Positions 47,881 to 56,633 of a stretch of DNA of 64,000 bases are shown here, piece after piece. Both the position numbers and the translations under genes were made by a program. Each line of letters begins with the position of its first letter. Within the stretch, counting starts at the first letter, position 1. This stretch comes from Hydrogenophaga intermedia. Lineage in GTDB: Bacteria > Pseudomonadota > Gammaproteobacteria > Burkholderiales > Burkholderiaceae_C. The notes below the pieces were generated by a model. It had not been told where the DNA came from, did not search any database, and saw only the letters and a program-made list of their open reading frames with translations. Location: the NCBI RefSeq assembly GCF_000723405.1, contig NZ_CCAE010000019.1:19223-83222 (forward strand). Direction: 5' to 3'.

Positions 47881-47910
47881 GTGTTCTGTGCTCCGTGGGC
47901 CTCCGGGTGA

Positions 47911-49410
47911 TCAGGACGGGGACTGCGCTTCGTCACCGGTGAACCAGTGCGCGCGCGCCTGCATGATCAGCTCGGTGGCTTGCGCTTCCGACTGGCCCGT
48001 GATCTCGGTGAGTTCGTCCGTCGCGAGATCGGCCAGGTCGTCGCGGGTGTGGATGCCGGCCTCGGCCAGCTTGGCGATCAGCTCGGGCGTCAGGCCGGTC
48101 AGGTCGCGCAGGTCCTGCGACACCTCCTCGACGCTCTCTTCGCGGGCGATCTCCATGGTCAGCAGCGCGTCCTTGGCGCGGGTGCGCAGCTCGTTCACGG
48201 TCTCTTCATCGAAGGACTCGATCTCCAGCATTTCCTGCAGCGGCACGTAGGCCACTTCCTCAAGGCTGGTGAAACCTTCCTCGATCAGGATGTCAGCGAT
48301 CTCCTGGTCGACGTCGAGCTTGGCCATGAACACCGAGCGGATCGAGTCGGCTTCCTCGGCCTGCTTCTGGGCCGATTCGTCGGCCGTCATGATGTTGATG
48401 CGCCAACCGGTGAGCTCACTCGCCAGACGCACGTTCTGGCCGCCGCGGCCGATGGCAATGGCAAGGTTCTCCTCGTCCACCACCACGTCCATGGCGTGGC
48501 GCTCTTCGTCGACCACGATGGAGACGACGTTGGCCGGTGCCAGCGCGCCGATGACGAACTGCGCCGGGTCGTCCGACCACAGCACGATGTCCACGCGTTC
48601 GCCCGCGAGTTCGTTGGTGACGCCGTTGACGCGCGAACCGCGCACGCCCACGCAGGTGCCGATGGGGTCGATGCGTTTGTCGAAACTGTGCACGGCGATC
48701 TTGGCGCGCGAGCCGGCGTCGCGGGCGCATTTCTTGATCTCCAGCAGGCCTTGCTCGATCTCGGGCACTTCCTGGCGGAACAGCTCGATCATGAACTCGG
48801 GCGCCGAGCGCGACAGCAGGATGGGCGCGCCGCGCAGGGTCAAGTCGACTTCCATGATCATGGCGCGCACGCGGTCGCCGGTGCGGAAATTCTCCTTGGG
48901 GATCATCTCGCTGCGCTTGAGGCGGCCTTCCACCCGACCGCTCTCGATGATCAGGTCACCCTTGTCCATGCGCTTGACGGTACCGACGAAGATCTTGTCG
49001 CCGCGCGACATGAAATCGTTGAGCAGCATCTCGCGCTCGGCGTCGCGGATCTTCTGCAGGATGACCTGCTTGGCGGCCATGGCGCCAATGCGGCCGATGG
49101 GCACGCTTTCCACCGGCTTCTCGATGTAGTCGCCTTCCTCGATGTCCGCGATCTCGTCGCGCGCGTCGGTCAGGAGCTCTTCGGCATCGGGGTTCTGCAG
49201 GCCGGCCTCGTCGGGCACCACCAACCAACGGCGGAAGGTTTCATAGGCGCCGGTGTCCGGGTCCATGGCCACGCGGATGTCGACCTCGCCCTTGTAGAGC
49301 TTCTTGGTGGCCGAGGCCAGCGCCTGCTCGACCGCGCCCAGCACCACGTCGCGCTCGACGTTCTTTTCGCGCGAGATGGCATCGATCAGCATCAACATTT
49401 CGCGGTTCAT
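47911..49410 (-). CDS. nusA: Transcription elongation/termination factor NusA
   Basis: A 499-residue protein: N-terminal NusA-N domain ([20 protein letters not shown]), S1 domain with [19 protein letters not shown] domains ([20 protein letters not shown]), and two C-terminal acidic repeats (about 365-490, [20 protein letters not shown]). It controls RNA polymerase pausing and intrinsic termination. That is relevant to the terminator-like leader found upstream of this operon. It starts with ATG 49410, 38 bp after rimP. Confidence 0.97.
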   Translation of the reverse strand: MNREMLMLIDAISREKNVERDVVLGAVEQALASATKKLYKGEVDIRVAMDPDTGAYETFRRWLVVPDEAGLQNPDAEELLTDARDEIADIEEGDYIEKPVESVPIGRIGAMAAKQVILQKIRDAEREMLLNDFMSRGDKIFVGTVKRMDKGDLIIESGRVEGRLKRSEMIPKENFRTGDRVRAMIMEVDLTLRGAPILLSRSAPEFMIELFRQEVPEIEQGLLEIKKCARDAGSRAKIAVHSFDKRIDPIGTCVGVRGSRVNGVTNELAGERVDIVLWSDDPAQFVIGALAPANVVSIVVDEERHAMDVVVDEENLAIAIGRGGQNVRLASELTGWRINIMTADESAQKQAEEADSIRSVFMAKLDVDQEIADILIEEGFTSLEEVAYVPLQEMLEIESFDEETVNELRTRAKDALLTMEIAREESVEEVSQDLRDLTGLTPELIAKLAEAGIHTRDDLADLATDELTEITGQSEAQATELIMQARAHWFTGDEAQSPS

Positions 49411-49448
49411 CGTTCAGCCCACCTTTCCAATCCAGTACGGTCTGTTTG

Positions 49449-50048
49449 TTATGTCTTGTCGGCGTTTTCGGCGCCCGCCTCGCTGGCGGCGCCCCGGCCT
49501 TTGAAGTTCACGATCGGCGCCAGGCGCGCCTGTGAAATCTCGTCGAGCGTGAAGCCCAGCGCCTGCAGCGGCGCGGGCTCGCGCTTCTTGCTGACGCGCT
49601 GGCCCGGCTTCACCGGGGGCGCGTCGCTCCAGACGATCTGCCAGCCCCCTTCGGCCACGCGCTCGAGCGTGCCGCGGAATTTCTTGCGGTTGGCCGACAC
49701 CGCGCCATTGGCGCCCAGCGGGGCCTTGAGCGTGATATCCACCATCTGACCTTCGAAACGAAGGAAATCGTTTTCCTGTCGCAACGGGCGGTCGATGCCC
49801 GGCGAGCCGACTTCCAGGCGCCGGTAGTCCATGCCTTCCACCTCCAGCGCGTACTGCAACTGGCGGGTGATGCGTTCGCAATCCTCGACGGTGACGAAGC
49901 GTTCGGGTGGCAGCGGCTGGCCTTCGGCCGGCGGTTGCCAGGGCCAGTCCACCGTTACGCGCAAGAGGCCGCCGGCGGACCGCTCCAGGTCCACCAGATC
50001 GAATCCCTGCGCGGTAACGATTTGCGCGACGGTGTCTTGCCAGCCCAT
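49449..50048 (-). CDS. rimP: Ribosome maturation factor RimP
   Basis: A 199-residue protein, about 40 residues longer than E. coli RimP because of a C-terminal tail (RLAPIVNFKGRGAASEAGAE). N-terminal domain: VAQIVTAQGFDLVDLERSAG. Middle: EDCERITRQLQYALEVEGMD, then LEVGSPGIDRPLRQENDFLR. It aids 30S maturation. It is the first gene of the rimP-nusA-infB-rbfA-truB-typA operon. The promoter and leader hairpin are annotated separately. Confidence 0.95.
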   Translation of the reverse strand: MGWQDTVAQIVTAQGFDLVDLERSAGGLLRVTVDWPWQPPAEGQPLPPERFVTVEDCERITRQLQYALEVEGMDYRRLEVGSPGIDRPLRQENDFLRFEGQMVDITLKAPLGANGAVSANRKKFRGTLERVAEGGWQIVWSDAPPVKPGQRVSKKREPAPLQALGFTLDEISQARLAPIVNFKGRGAASEAGAENADKT

Positions 50049-50089
50049 GAATGAAGTGCGTCAGGCCGGCATCGGTTTCCCGCCCGGCC

Positions 50090-50118
50090 AAAAAAAAAGG
50101 GCCGGTGATTACCCGCCC
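50090..50118 (-). terminator. Intrinsic terminator/attenuator in the rimP-nusA-infB leader
   Basis: On the minus strand, arms GGGCGGG (50118-50112) and CCGGCCC (50105-50099) pair at 6 of 7 positions around the loop TAATCA and are followed by nine T's (50098-50090). It begins about 13 nt after the expected transcription start and ends 42 nt before the rimP ATG, so it would be transcribed as part of the leader. Confidence 0.6.
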
Positions 50119-50137
50119 ATTTGGTCGTGAAGCGCGC

Positions 50138-50166
50138 ATTGTAGCGCGCCCAGCGGGGGCTAGCAA
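50138..50166 (-). promoter_or_regulatory. Promoter of the rimP-nusA-infB operon
   Basis: Minus strand: -35-like TTGCTA (50166-50161), 17-bp spacer, -10 TACAAT (50143-50138), followed by a GC-rich discriminator GCGCGC. The same GCTACAAT plus GCGCTTC context precedes tRNA-Ser at 61818. GC-rich discriminators are known for stringently controlled promoters of translation genes. Confidence 0.6.
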
Positions 50167-50234
50167 GCCGCGAGCCAGCTTTTCCCGCGCGGGGGCGCTT
50201 GCCCGACGCCTGCTCCGTCCGCCGCCCGGCTTGA

Positions 50235-51833
50235 TCAGGCCGCCGCCTGAACCAGCAGCCGCGTGTACGGGTGCTCAGGCGCCGTCAACACGTCCAGCGC
50301 CGGGCCGCGCTCGACGATGGCGCCGTCCTTCATGACGATGACCTCGTGCGCCATGGCGCGGATCACACCCACGTCGTGCGTGATCAGCAGGTAGCTCAAG
50401 CCCCGGTCGCGCTGCAGGCGCTGCAGCAGGGACAGCACCTGTTTCTGCACGGTCACGTCGAGCGCGCTGGTGGGCTCGTCGAGCACCAGCAGTTGCGGCT
50501 CGACGATCAGCGCCCGCGCGATGGCCAGGCGCTGGCGCTGGCCGCCGGAGAATTCGTGCGGGTAGCGCTGCAGCCAGTCGGCACCGCGCTGCGGGTCGTC
50601 CACCAGGCCCACCTCGGCCAGCAGCGCGGCCACGCGCTCGCGGCGCTGGTCTGCCGGCAGGTCCGGCCGGTGCACGGACAGGCCCTCGCCCACGATCTGC
50701 TCGACGGTGAGGCGCGGCGACAGCGAGGAGAACGGATCCTGGAACACCACCTGCACGCGCTGGCGCAGCGTGCGCAGGCGCTTGTCGCGCTTTGCTTCCG
50801 CCCAGCTGCTGCCGGCCACGTCCAGCCGACCCTCGAAGGGCAACAGGCCCAGCGCGGCCAGGGCCAGCGTGCTCTTGCCCGAGCCGGATTCGCCGATCAC
50901 GCCCAAGGTGCCGCCGGCGGGCACGGCCAGGTCGGCGCCCTGCACCGCCGTGAACGACCCCTTGCGGAACCAGCCCTTGAAGCCGGGCATCGGTACGGGG
51001 TAGCTCACGCGCAGGCCTTCGGCGCGCATCACGGGAGCGGCGTCTGCCGCGGGTTCGGCCACGGCGCGCTCGGGCTCGCTGGCCAGCAGCTTGCGGGTGT
51101 AGGCGTGCCGTGGGTGCTCGAACACCTCGGCCACGGTGCCCTGCTCCACCAGGTGGCCCTTCTCCATCACGGCCACGCGGTCGGCGACGCGGCGCACCAG
51201 GGGCAGGTCGTGCGTGATGAGCAGCAGCGCCATGCCGTGCTGGCGTTGCAGGTCGGACAGCAACTCGAGGATCTGGCCGCGCAGGCTCACGTCCAGCGCG
51301 GTGGTGGGCTCGTCGGCGATCAGCAGTTTCGGACGGCTGGCCAGCGCCATGGCGATCATGGCGCGCTGGCGCTGGCCGCCGCTCAACTGGTGCGGGAAGG
51401 CGTCGACGCGGCGCTCCGGCTCGGGAATGCCGGTGGACGCCAACAGCTCCACCGCACCGGCGCGCGCCTGGCGCGGCGTCAGGCCGCGCTTGAGCTGCAG
51501 CACCTCGCCGATCTGGTTGCCCACGGTGTAGAGCGGGTTGAGGGCGGTCATGGGCTCCTGGAAGATGACCGCGACCTCGTCGCCGCGCACGCCGCGCAGC
51601 TCGCGTTCGCTCAGGGACAGCAGGTCATGCCCGCCCAGCAGGGCCTGGCCCGAGACCTCGGCGTTGACCACCAGGCGCAGCAGGGACAACGCCGACACCG
51701 TCTTGCCCGAGCCCGATTCGCCCACCAGCGCGAGCTTCTCGCCCGGGGCGATGGAGAAATCGATGCCGTGCACCACCGGCTGCCCCTGGAAGGCCACCCG
51801 CAGGTCGTGCACGTCGAGCAGGGCTTCAGACAT
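50235..51833 (-). CDS. yejF: Peptide ABC transporter dual ATP-binding protein (YejF-like)
   Basis: A 532-residue fused double ATPase. First module: Walker A GESGSGKTVSALSLLR (about 36-51), signature LSGGQRQRAMIAMALA, Walker B LLIADEPTTALDV. Second: GESGSGKSTLALAALG (about 316-331), FSGGQRQRLAIARALI, LLVLDEPTSALDV. It energises the peptide importer. The start overlaps the yejE stop by 8 bp. It is last in the yejABEF series. Confidence 0.92.
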   Translation of the reverse strand: MSEALLDVHDLRVAFQGQPVVHGIDFSIAPGEKLALVGESGSGKTVSALSLLRLVVNAEVSGQALLGGHDLLSLSERELRGVRGDEVAVIFQEPMTALNPLYTVGNQIGEVLQLKRGLTPRQARAGAVELLASTGIPEPERRVDAFPHQLSGGQRQRAMIAMALASRPKLLIADEPTTALDVSLRGQILELLSDLQRQHGMALLLITHDLPLVRRVADRVAVMEKGHLVEQGTVAEVFEHPRHAYTRKLLASEPERAVAEPAADAAPVMRAEGLRVSYPVPMPGFKGWFRKGSFTAVQGADLAVPAGGTLGVIGESGSGKSTLALAALGLLPFEGRLDVAGSSWAEAKRDKRLRTLRQRVQVVFQDPFSSLSPRLTVEQIVGEGLSVHRPDLPADQRRERVAALLAEVGLVDDPQRGADWLQRYPHEFSGGQRQRLAIARALIVEPQLLVLDEPTSALDVTVQKQVLSLLQRLQRDRGLSYLLITHDVGVIRAMAHEVIVMKDGAIVERGPALDVLTAPEHPYTRLLVQAAA

Positions 51834-52860
51834 CCTGTTTCCTCGGGTCCAGCGCGTCGCGCAGCGCGTCGCCCATGAAGGTGAGCAGCAGCAGCGTGAG
51901 CACGAGCACGCCGAAGGTGGACAGCGAGATCCACCAGGCGTCGATGCTGTTCTTGCCCTGGCTCAGCAGTTCGCCCAGCGAGGGCGTGCCGGGCGGCACG
52001 CCCAGGCCCAGGAAGTCGAGCGAGGTGAGCGCGAGGATGGCCGCGCTCATGCGAAACGGCAGGAAGGTCACCACCGGCGTCAGGCTGTTGGGCAGGATGT
52101 GGCGCCAGATGATCTGGGCGTTGGACAGGCCCATGGCGCGCGCGGCGCGCACGTAGTCGAGCTGGCGGTTGCGCAGGAACTCCGCGCGCACGTAGTCGGA
52201 CAGGCCCATCCAGCCGAACAGGCTGAGCAGGATGAGCAACAACCCGACACTGGGCGCGAACACGGCCGAGAAGATGATCAGCAGGTAGAGCTCGGGCATG
52301 GAGCCCCAGATCTCGATGAAGCGCTGGAACGCGAGGTCCGTCTTGCCACCGAAGAAGCCCTGGATGGCGCCCGTGACGATGCCCAGCACCACCCCGATGG
52401 CGGTGAGCGCGAGCGCAAACAGCACACTCACGCGAAAGCCGTAAATGAGCTGCGCCAGCAGGTCGCGCCCGCGGTCGTCGGTGCCGAACCAGTTGGCGCG
52501 GCTGGGGCCCGACGGGTTGGGTTTCTCGGCGAAGTAGTTGATGGTCTGCGAGCCATAGGGGTTGGGCGCGTAGAGCGCCCAGTTGTCGCCCTGGGTGATC
52601 TGCTTGCGGATGAAGGGGTCGAGGTAGTCGGCGGGGGTTTCGAAGTCGCCACCGAACACCGTTTCAGGGTAGTCCCGGACGATCGGAAAGTAGGTCTGCC
52701 CCTCGTAGCGCACCACCAGCGGCCGATCGTTGGACAGCACCTCGGCAAACAGGCTGGCCACCACGAGCACGCAGAAAAGCACCAGGCTCCAGTAGCCCAG
52801 CCGGTTGCGTTTGAAGCGAAGCCAGGCGCGCCGACTGGGGCTGAGGGAAGCGGTGGCCAT
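51826..52860 (-). CDS. yejE: Peptide ABC transporter permease (YejE-like)
   Basis: A 344-residue permease. N-terminal TM (RLGYWSLVLFCVLVVASLFA), then a periplasmic loop with NWFGTDDRGRDLLAQLIYGF and ~5 C-terminal TM helices. EAA-type motif: RAARAMGLSNAQIIWRHILP. YejE/OppC-type subunit that pairs with YejB. ATG 52860 overlaps the yejB stop by 1 nt (TGATG); an upstream frame belongs to antisense. Confidence 0.92.
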   Translation of the reverse strand: MATASLSPSRRAWLRFKRNRLGYWSLVLFCVLVVASLFAEVLSNDRPLVVRYEGQTYFPIVRDYPETVFGGDFETPADYLDPFIRKQITQGDNWALYAPNPYGSQTINYFAEKPNPSGPSRANWFGTDDRGRDLLAQLIYGFRVSVLFALALTAIGVVLGIVTGAIQGFFGGKTDLAFQRFIEIWGSMPELYLLIIFSAVFAPSVGLLLILLSLFGWMGLSDYVRAEFLRNRQLDYVRAARAMGLSNAQIIWRHILPNSLTPVVTFLPFRMSAAILALTSLDFLGLGVPPGTPSLGELLSQGKNSIDAWWISLSTFGVLVLTLLLLTFMGDALRDALDPRKQDV

Positions 52861-53885
52861 CAATCGAACTTCACGCGCGGGTCGACCCACACGTAGCAGA
52901 GGTCGGAGATCAGCTTGGTGACCAGGCCGATCAGGGTGAACAGGAACAGCGTGCCCAGCACCACCGGGTAGTCGCGGCGGATCACGCTCTCGTAGCTCAG
53001 CAGGCCCAGGCCGTCGAGGGAGAACAGGGTCTCGATCAGCAGCGCGCCGGTGAAGAAGGCGCCGATGAAGGCGGCCGGGAAGCCCGTGACGATGGGGATG
53101 AGCGCGTTGCGGAACACGTGCTTCCACAACACCTGGCGCTCGCCCAGGCCCTTGGCGCGTGCGGTCATCACGTACTGCTTGCGGATCTCTTCGAGGAAGG
53201 CGTTCTTGGTGAGCATGGCCGTGACCGCGAAGCTGCCCAGCACCATGGCCGTGACCGGCAGCGTGATGTGCCAGAGGTAGTCCGCGATGCGCGCGCCCCA
53301 GGAGAGCTCATCCCAGTTGGCTGAGGTGAGGCCGCGCAGCGGGAACCACTGCAACTGGCCGCCGAAGATGACCAGCAGCGCCACGCCCAGCACGAAACCC
53401 GGAATGGCATAGCCCACCAGCACGATCAGGGTGCTGATCAGGTCGAAGCGCGAGCCCGCCCGCACCGCCTTGGCCACGCCCAGCGGCACGGCCACGCCGT
53501 AGCTGATGAGGAAGGTCCACAGCCCCAGGCTGATGGACACGGGCAGCTTCTCGACGATGAGCTCGGACACGGGCTTGTTCTGGAAAAAACTGGTGCCCAG
53601 GTCGAAGCGCGCGAAGCGGCCGATCATCTCGACGAAGCGCTGATGCGCGGGCTTGTCGAAGCCGTAGAGCGCCTTGATCTGCTCCAGCCGCTGCGGGTCG
53701 ACGCCCTGCCCACCCCGGTACACCGAGCCACCCTCCGCGCCAGTGCCACCGGCGGCGCGCGCCTCGGCCAGGTACTGCTCCACCGGGCCGCCGGGCACGA
53801 ACTGGACCACCACGAAAGTGATCAGCAGCACGCCGAACAGCGTGGGCAGCATGAGCAACAGGCGTTTGAGGATATAGGCCCACAT
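52860..53885 (-). CDS. yejB: Peptide ABC transporter permease (YejB-like)
   Basis: A 341-residue permease: N-terminal MWAYILKRLLLMLPTLFGVL with the first TM helix, then the periplasmic region QYLAEARAAGGTGAEG and the EAA motif MTARAKGLGERQVLWKHVFR. It forms a heterodimer with YejE. It starts 6 bp after the yejA stop. Confidence 0.92.
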   Translation of the reverse strand: MWAYILKRLLLMLPTLFGVLLITFVVVQFVPGGPVEQYLAEARAAGGTGAEGGSVYRGGQGVDPQRLEQIKALYGFDKPAHQRFVEMIGRFARFDLGTSFFQNKPVSELIVEKLPVSISLGLWTFLISYGVAVPLGVAKAVRAGSRFDLISTLIVLVGYAIPGFVLGVALLVIFGGQLQWFPLRGLTSANWDELSWGARIADYLWHITLPVTAMVLGSFAVTAMLTKNAFLEEIRKQYVMTARAKGLGERQVLWKHVFRNALIPIVTGFPAAFIGAFFTGALLIETLFSLDGLGLLSYESVIRRDYPVVLGTLFLFTLIGLVTKLISDLCYVWVDPRVKFD

Positions 53886-53891
53886 GGCGCG

Positions 53892-55742
53892 TCAGTCCTG
53901 TCGCGGTGGGGCAGCCCACCAGGAATCAATGGCCCAGGCTTCGCCGGGGGCGTAAGGGGGCATCTGAGGCGGGCGTTGCAGCCGCCAGGCGTTGTAGGCC
54001 ATGCGGTGCGTGGACGCTGACCACTGCGGGATCAGGATGTGGCTGTGCGAGATGGCGCGGTCCAGCGCGCGGCAGGCGGCGATGAAATCGGGCTTGGTTT
54101 TGGCGCCCACCATGCGGGTGATGATCCGGTCCACCGCCGGATTGGCGATACCGGAGAAGTTTCCCGAGTCGGGCGTCTTTGCGGCCTGGCTGCCGAACAG
54201 GTCGGCGTACTCGGCACCGGGGTTGGGCGTGCCCTGGAAATTGATGGAGATGATGTCGAAGTCGAAGGTGCGCAGGCGCTGCTGGTAGAGCGCGAAGTCG
54301 ACCGGGCGAAAGCGCAGGGTGATGCCCAGCTTCTCCAGATTGCGGATCCAGGGAGAAACGACGCGAGCACCCGTCTCGTTGCTGTCCAGATACTGCAGCA
54401 CCATGGGTTCGCCCTGGGCGTTCTTGAGCAAGCCGTCCTGCACCGTCCAGCCCGCTTCGCGCAGCAAGGCCTGGGCCTGGCGCAGGTTGTCGCGCAGGGA
54501 GTGGTCGCCGTCGGTGCGCGGCGGCGAATACATCGGACCGAACACGGCCGGCGGCAGCTGCGCGCGGCCGGGCTCCAGCAGGGCCAGTTCGTCGGGCGAC
54601 GGCGTGCCATCGGCCGCGCACTCGGTGTTGCCGAACAGGCCGCGCACACGCTGGTAGGCGCCGTAGAACATCTGGCGGTTCATCCACTCGTAGTCCACCG
54701 CCAGGCCCAGGGCCTCGCGCACGCGGATGTCGTCCAAGGGCTTGCGCCGCGTGTTGAGCACGTAGCTCTGGAAACCGGTGGGCAGCTTGTGCGTGAACTC
54801 GCCCTTGACCAGCTCGCCGCTGTCGAACTTGCGGCCGTTGACGCGGCGCGCCCAGTCGCCGGCCGAGAAGAAGCGCATCAGGTCGAACTCGCCGGCCTTG
54901 AGCGCCTCCAGCCGCGCGGTGCTGTCCTTGTAGATCTTGACCGTGATGCGGTCGAAATTGGCCGTGCCCCGGCGCACCGGCAGGTCGCGCGCCCAGTAGC
55001 CCGGGTCGCGCACGTAGGTGATGTCGCGGCCGAACTTCACCGGGCCGATCTTGTACGGGCCGCTGCCGATGGGCGGGTCCATCACCACCTTGTCGAAGGT
55101 CTTGCGCTGACCGGTGGCGGGGTCGATCTCATTGCCCCACTGGTGGCTGAAGATGGGGATGGCGCCCACGGTGAGTGGCAGCTCGCGGTTGGGCACCTTG
55201 AAGCGAAAGCGCACGGTGCGCTCGCCCAGCACGTCCAGGCCCGCCACATCGGCCAGGATGGTCTTGTAGGCCGGCGAGGTGTGCGGCCCCAGCAGGGTGT
55301 CGAAGCTGAACTTCACGTCGGCGGCCAGCACCGGGTCACCGTTGTGGAACTTGGCCGTGTCGCGCAGGTGAAAAGTCACTGACAGGCCGTCTGGCGCGGC
55401 CTGCACGTCCTCGGCCAGCAGGCCGTAGCCCGCGCCCGTCTCGTCCAGCGCACCCGTCAGCAGCGAATCGAACATCAGCTCGCCGAGGTAGGCCGGCGCG
55501 CTGCCGCGCAGCGTGAAGGGGTTGTACTTGTCGAAGGTGCTGACGCGCAGGTTGCTCACCAGGCGCAGCTCGCCCCCCTTGGGGGCCTGCGGATTGACGT
55601 AGTCGAAGTGGGTGAAGCCATCGGGGTACTTCAGCTCACCCCAGATGGCGTAGCCGTGCGCGGCCCACAGCGCCGGTGCCGCCAGGGCCAAGGCCCCCGC
55701 CACGGCCCAGCGGCGCAGCGTGTGGGGGAAGGGACGGCTCAT
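53892..55742 (-). CDS. yejA: Peptide ABC transporter substrate-binding protein (YejA-like)
   Basis: A 616-residue periplasmic SBP_bac_5 protein. Signal peptide (MSRPFPHTLRRWAVAGALAL, cleavage near LWA/AHGYA). Conserved: DETGAGYGLLAEDVQAAPDG, FHLRDTAKFHNGDPVLAADV, and DYEWMNRQMFYGAYQRVRGL. YejABEF imports microcin C and peptides in E. coli; that activity here is inference. ATG 55742 was chosen at the signal start; ATG 55751 is an alternative. It is divergent from fabI, with 47 bp between. Confidence 0.92.
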   Translation of the reverse strand: MSRPFPHTLRRWAVAGALALAAPALWAAHGYAIWGELKYPDGFTHFDYVNPQAPKGGELRLVSNLRVSTFDKYNPFTLRGSAPAYLGELMFDSLLTGALDETGAGYGLLAEDVQAAPDGLSVTFHLRDTAKFHNGDPVLAADVKFSFDTLLGPHTSPAYKTILADVAGLDVLGERTVRFRFKVPNRELPLTVGAIPIFSHQWGNEIDPATGQRKTFDKVVMDPPIGSGPYKIGPVKFGRDITYVRDPGYWARDLPVRRGTANFDRITVKIYKDSTARLEALKAGEFDLMRFFSAGDWARRVNGRKFDSGELVKGEFTHKLPTGFQSYVLNTRRKPLDDIRVREALGLAVDYEWMNRQMFYGAYQRVRGLFGNTECAADGTPSPDELALLEPGRAQLPPAVFGPMYSPPRTDGDHSLRDNLRQAQALLREAGWTVQDGLLKNAQGEPMVLQYLDSNETGARVVSPWIRNLEKLGITLRFRPVDFALYQQRLRTFDFDIISINFQGTPNPGAEYADLFGSQAAKTPDSGNFSGIANPAVDRIITRMVGAKTKPDFIAACRALDRAISHSHILIPQWSASTHRMAYNAWRLQRPPQMPPYAPGEAWAIDSWWAAPPRQD

Positions 55743-55789
55743 GACGTGCATGCGACAATTCTGCGTGATATTTTTCCGGAGTCCGATCA

Positions 55790-56578
55790 ATGGGTTTTCT
55801 CGCTGGCAAGAAGTTCCTCATCACCGGGGTGCTGTCCAACCGCTCCATCGCCTACGGCATCGCCAAGGCCTGCCACGAACAAGGCGCTGAACTGGCCTTC
55901 AGCTACGTGGGTGAGCGCTTCAAGGACCGCATCACCGAGTTCGCGGCCGACTTCGGCTCCACGCTGGTCTTCGACTGCGACGTGGGCGACGACGCCCAGA
56001 TCGAGAAGCTGTTCAGCGACCTCTCCCAGACCTGGCCCAAATTCGACGGTTTCGTGCACGCCATCGGTTTCGCGCCGCGCGAGGCCATCGCGGGCGACTT
56101 TCTGGATGGCCTGTCCCGCGAAGCCTTCAAGATCGCGCACGACATCAGCGCCTACAGCTTCCCGGCCATGGCCAAAGCCGCCCTGCCCCACCTCAGCGAT
56201 CGCGCCGCCCTGCTCACGCTGAGCTACCTGGGCGCCGAGCGCTGCGTGCCCAACTACAACACCATGGGCCTGGCCAAGGCCAGCCTGGAGGCCTCGGTGC
56301 GCTACCTGGCCGAGTCCCTGGGCCCCAAGGGCATGCGCGTCAACGGCGTGAGCGCCGGCCCCATCAAGACGCTGGCCGCCAGCGGCATCAAGGGCTTTGG
56401 CAAGCTCATGAACCTGGTGTCCACGGTGTCGCCGCTGCGCCGCAACGTCACCATCGAGGACGTGGGCAATGCCTCGGCCTTCCTGCTGTCCGACCTGTCC
56501 TCGGGCATCACGGGCGAGATCATCTACGTGGACGGCGGCTTCAGCCACGTGGTGGGCGACTCGAGCCAGGCCGAGTGA
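55790..56578 (+). CDS. fabI: Enoyl-[acyl-carrier-protein] reductase (NADH)
   Basis: A 262-residue SDR-type enoyl-ACP reductase. N-terminal nucleotide site [20 protein letters not shown], and the catalytic pair Tyr156 and Lys163 (YNTMGLAK) exactly at the E. coli FabI spacing Y-x6-K. It performs the last reduction of each fatty-acid elongation cycle and is the triclosan target. A CCGGAG site precedes ATG 55790. It is followed by a strong terminator. Confidence 0.97.
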   Translation: MGFLAGKKFLITGVLSNRSIAYGIAKACHEQGAELAFSYVGERFKDRITEFAADFGSTLVFDCDVGDDAQIEKLFSDLSQTWPKFDGFVHAIGFAPREAIAGDFLDGLSREAFKIAHDISAYSFPAMAKAALPHLSDRAALLTLSYLGAERCVPNYNTMGLAKASLEASVRYLAESLGPKGMRVNGVSAGPIKTLAASGIKGFGKLMNLVSTVSPLRRNVTIEDVGNASAFLLSDLSSGITGEIIYVDGGFSHVVGDSSQAE

Positions 56579-56602
56579 GCCGGCTCATCTGACGACGCCA
56601 GA

Positions 56603-56626
56603 CCCGCCACCCGGCGGGTTTTTTTT
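56603..56626 (+). terminator. fabI terminator
   Basis: Perfect 6-bp stem CCCGCC (56603-56608) and GGCGGG (56613-56618), 4-nt loop, then eight T's (56619-56626). It lies 25 bp after the fabI stop. Confidence 0.9.
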
Positions 56627-56633
56627 CGGCTGT

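Noticed and set aside
44464..47910. Open frame of about 1148 codons on the plus strand opposite infB and rbfA
   Set aside because: It is an antisense shadow of GC-rich coding DNA with no recognisable domain or start context; infB and rbfA are clear on the minus strand.
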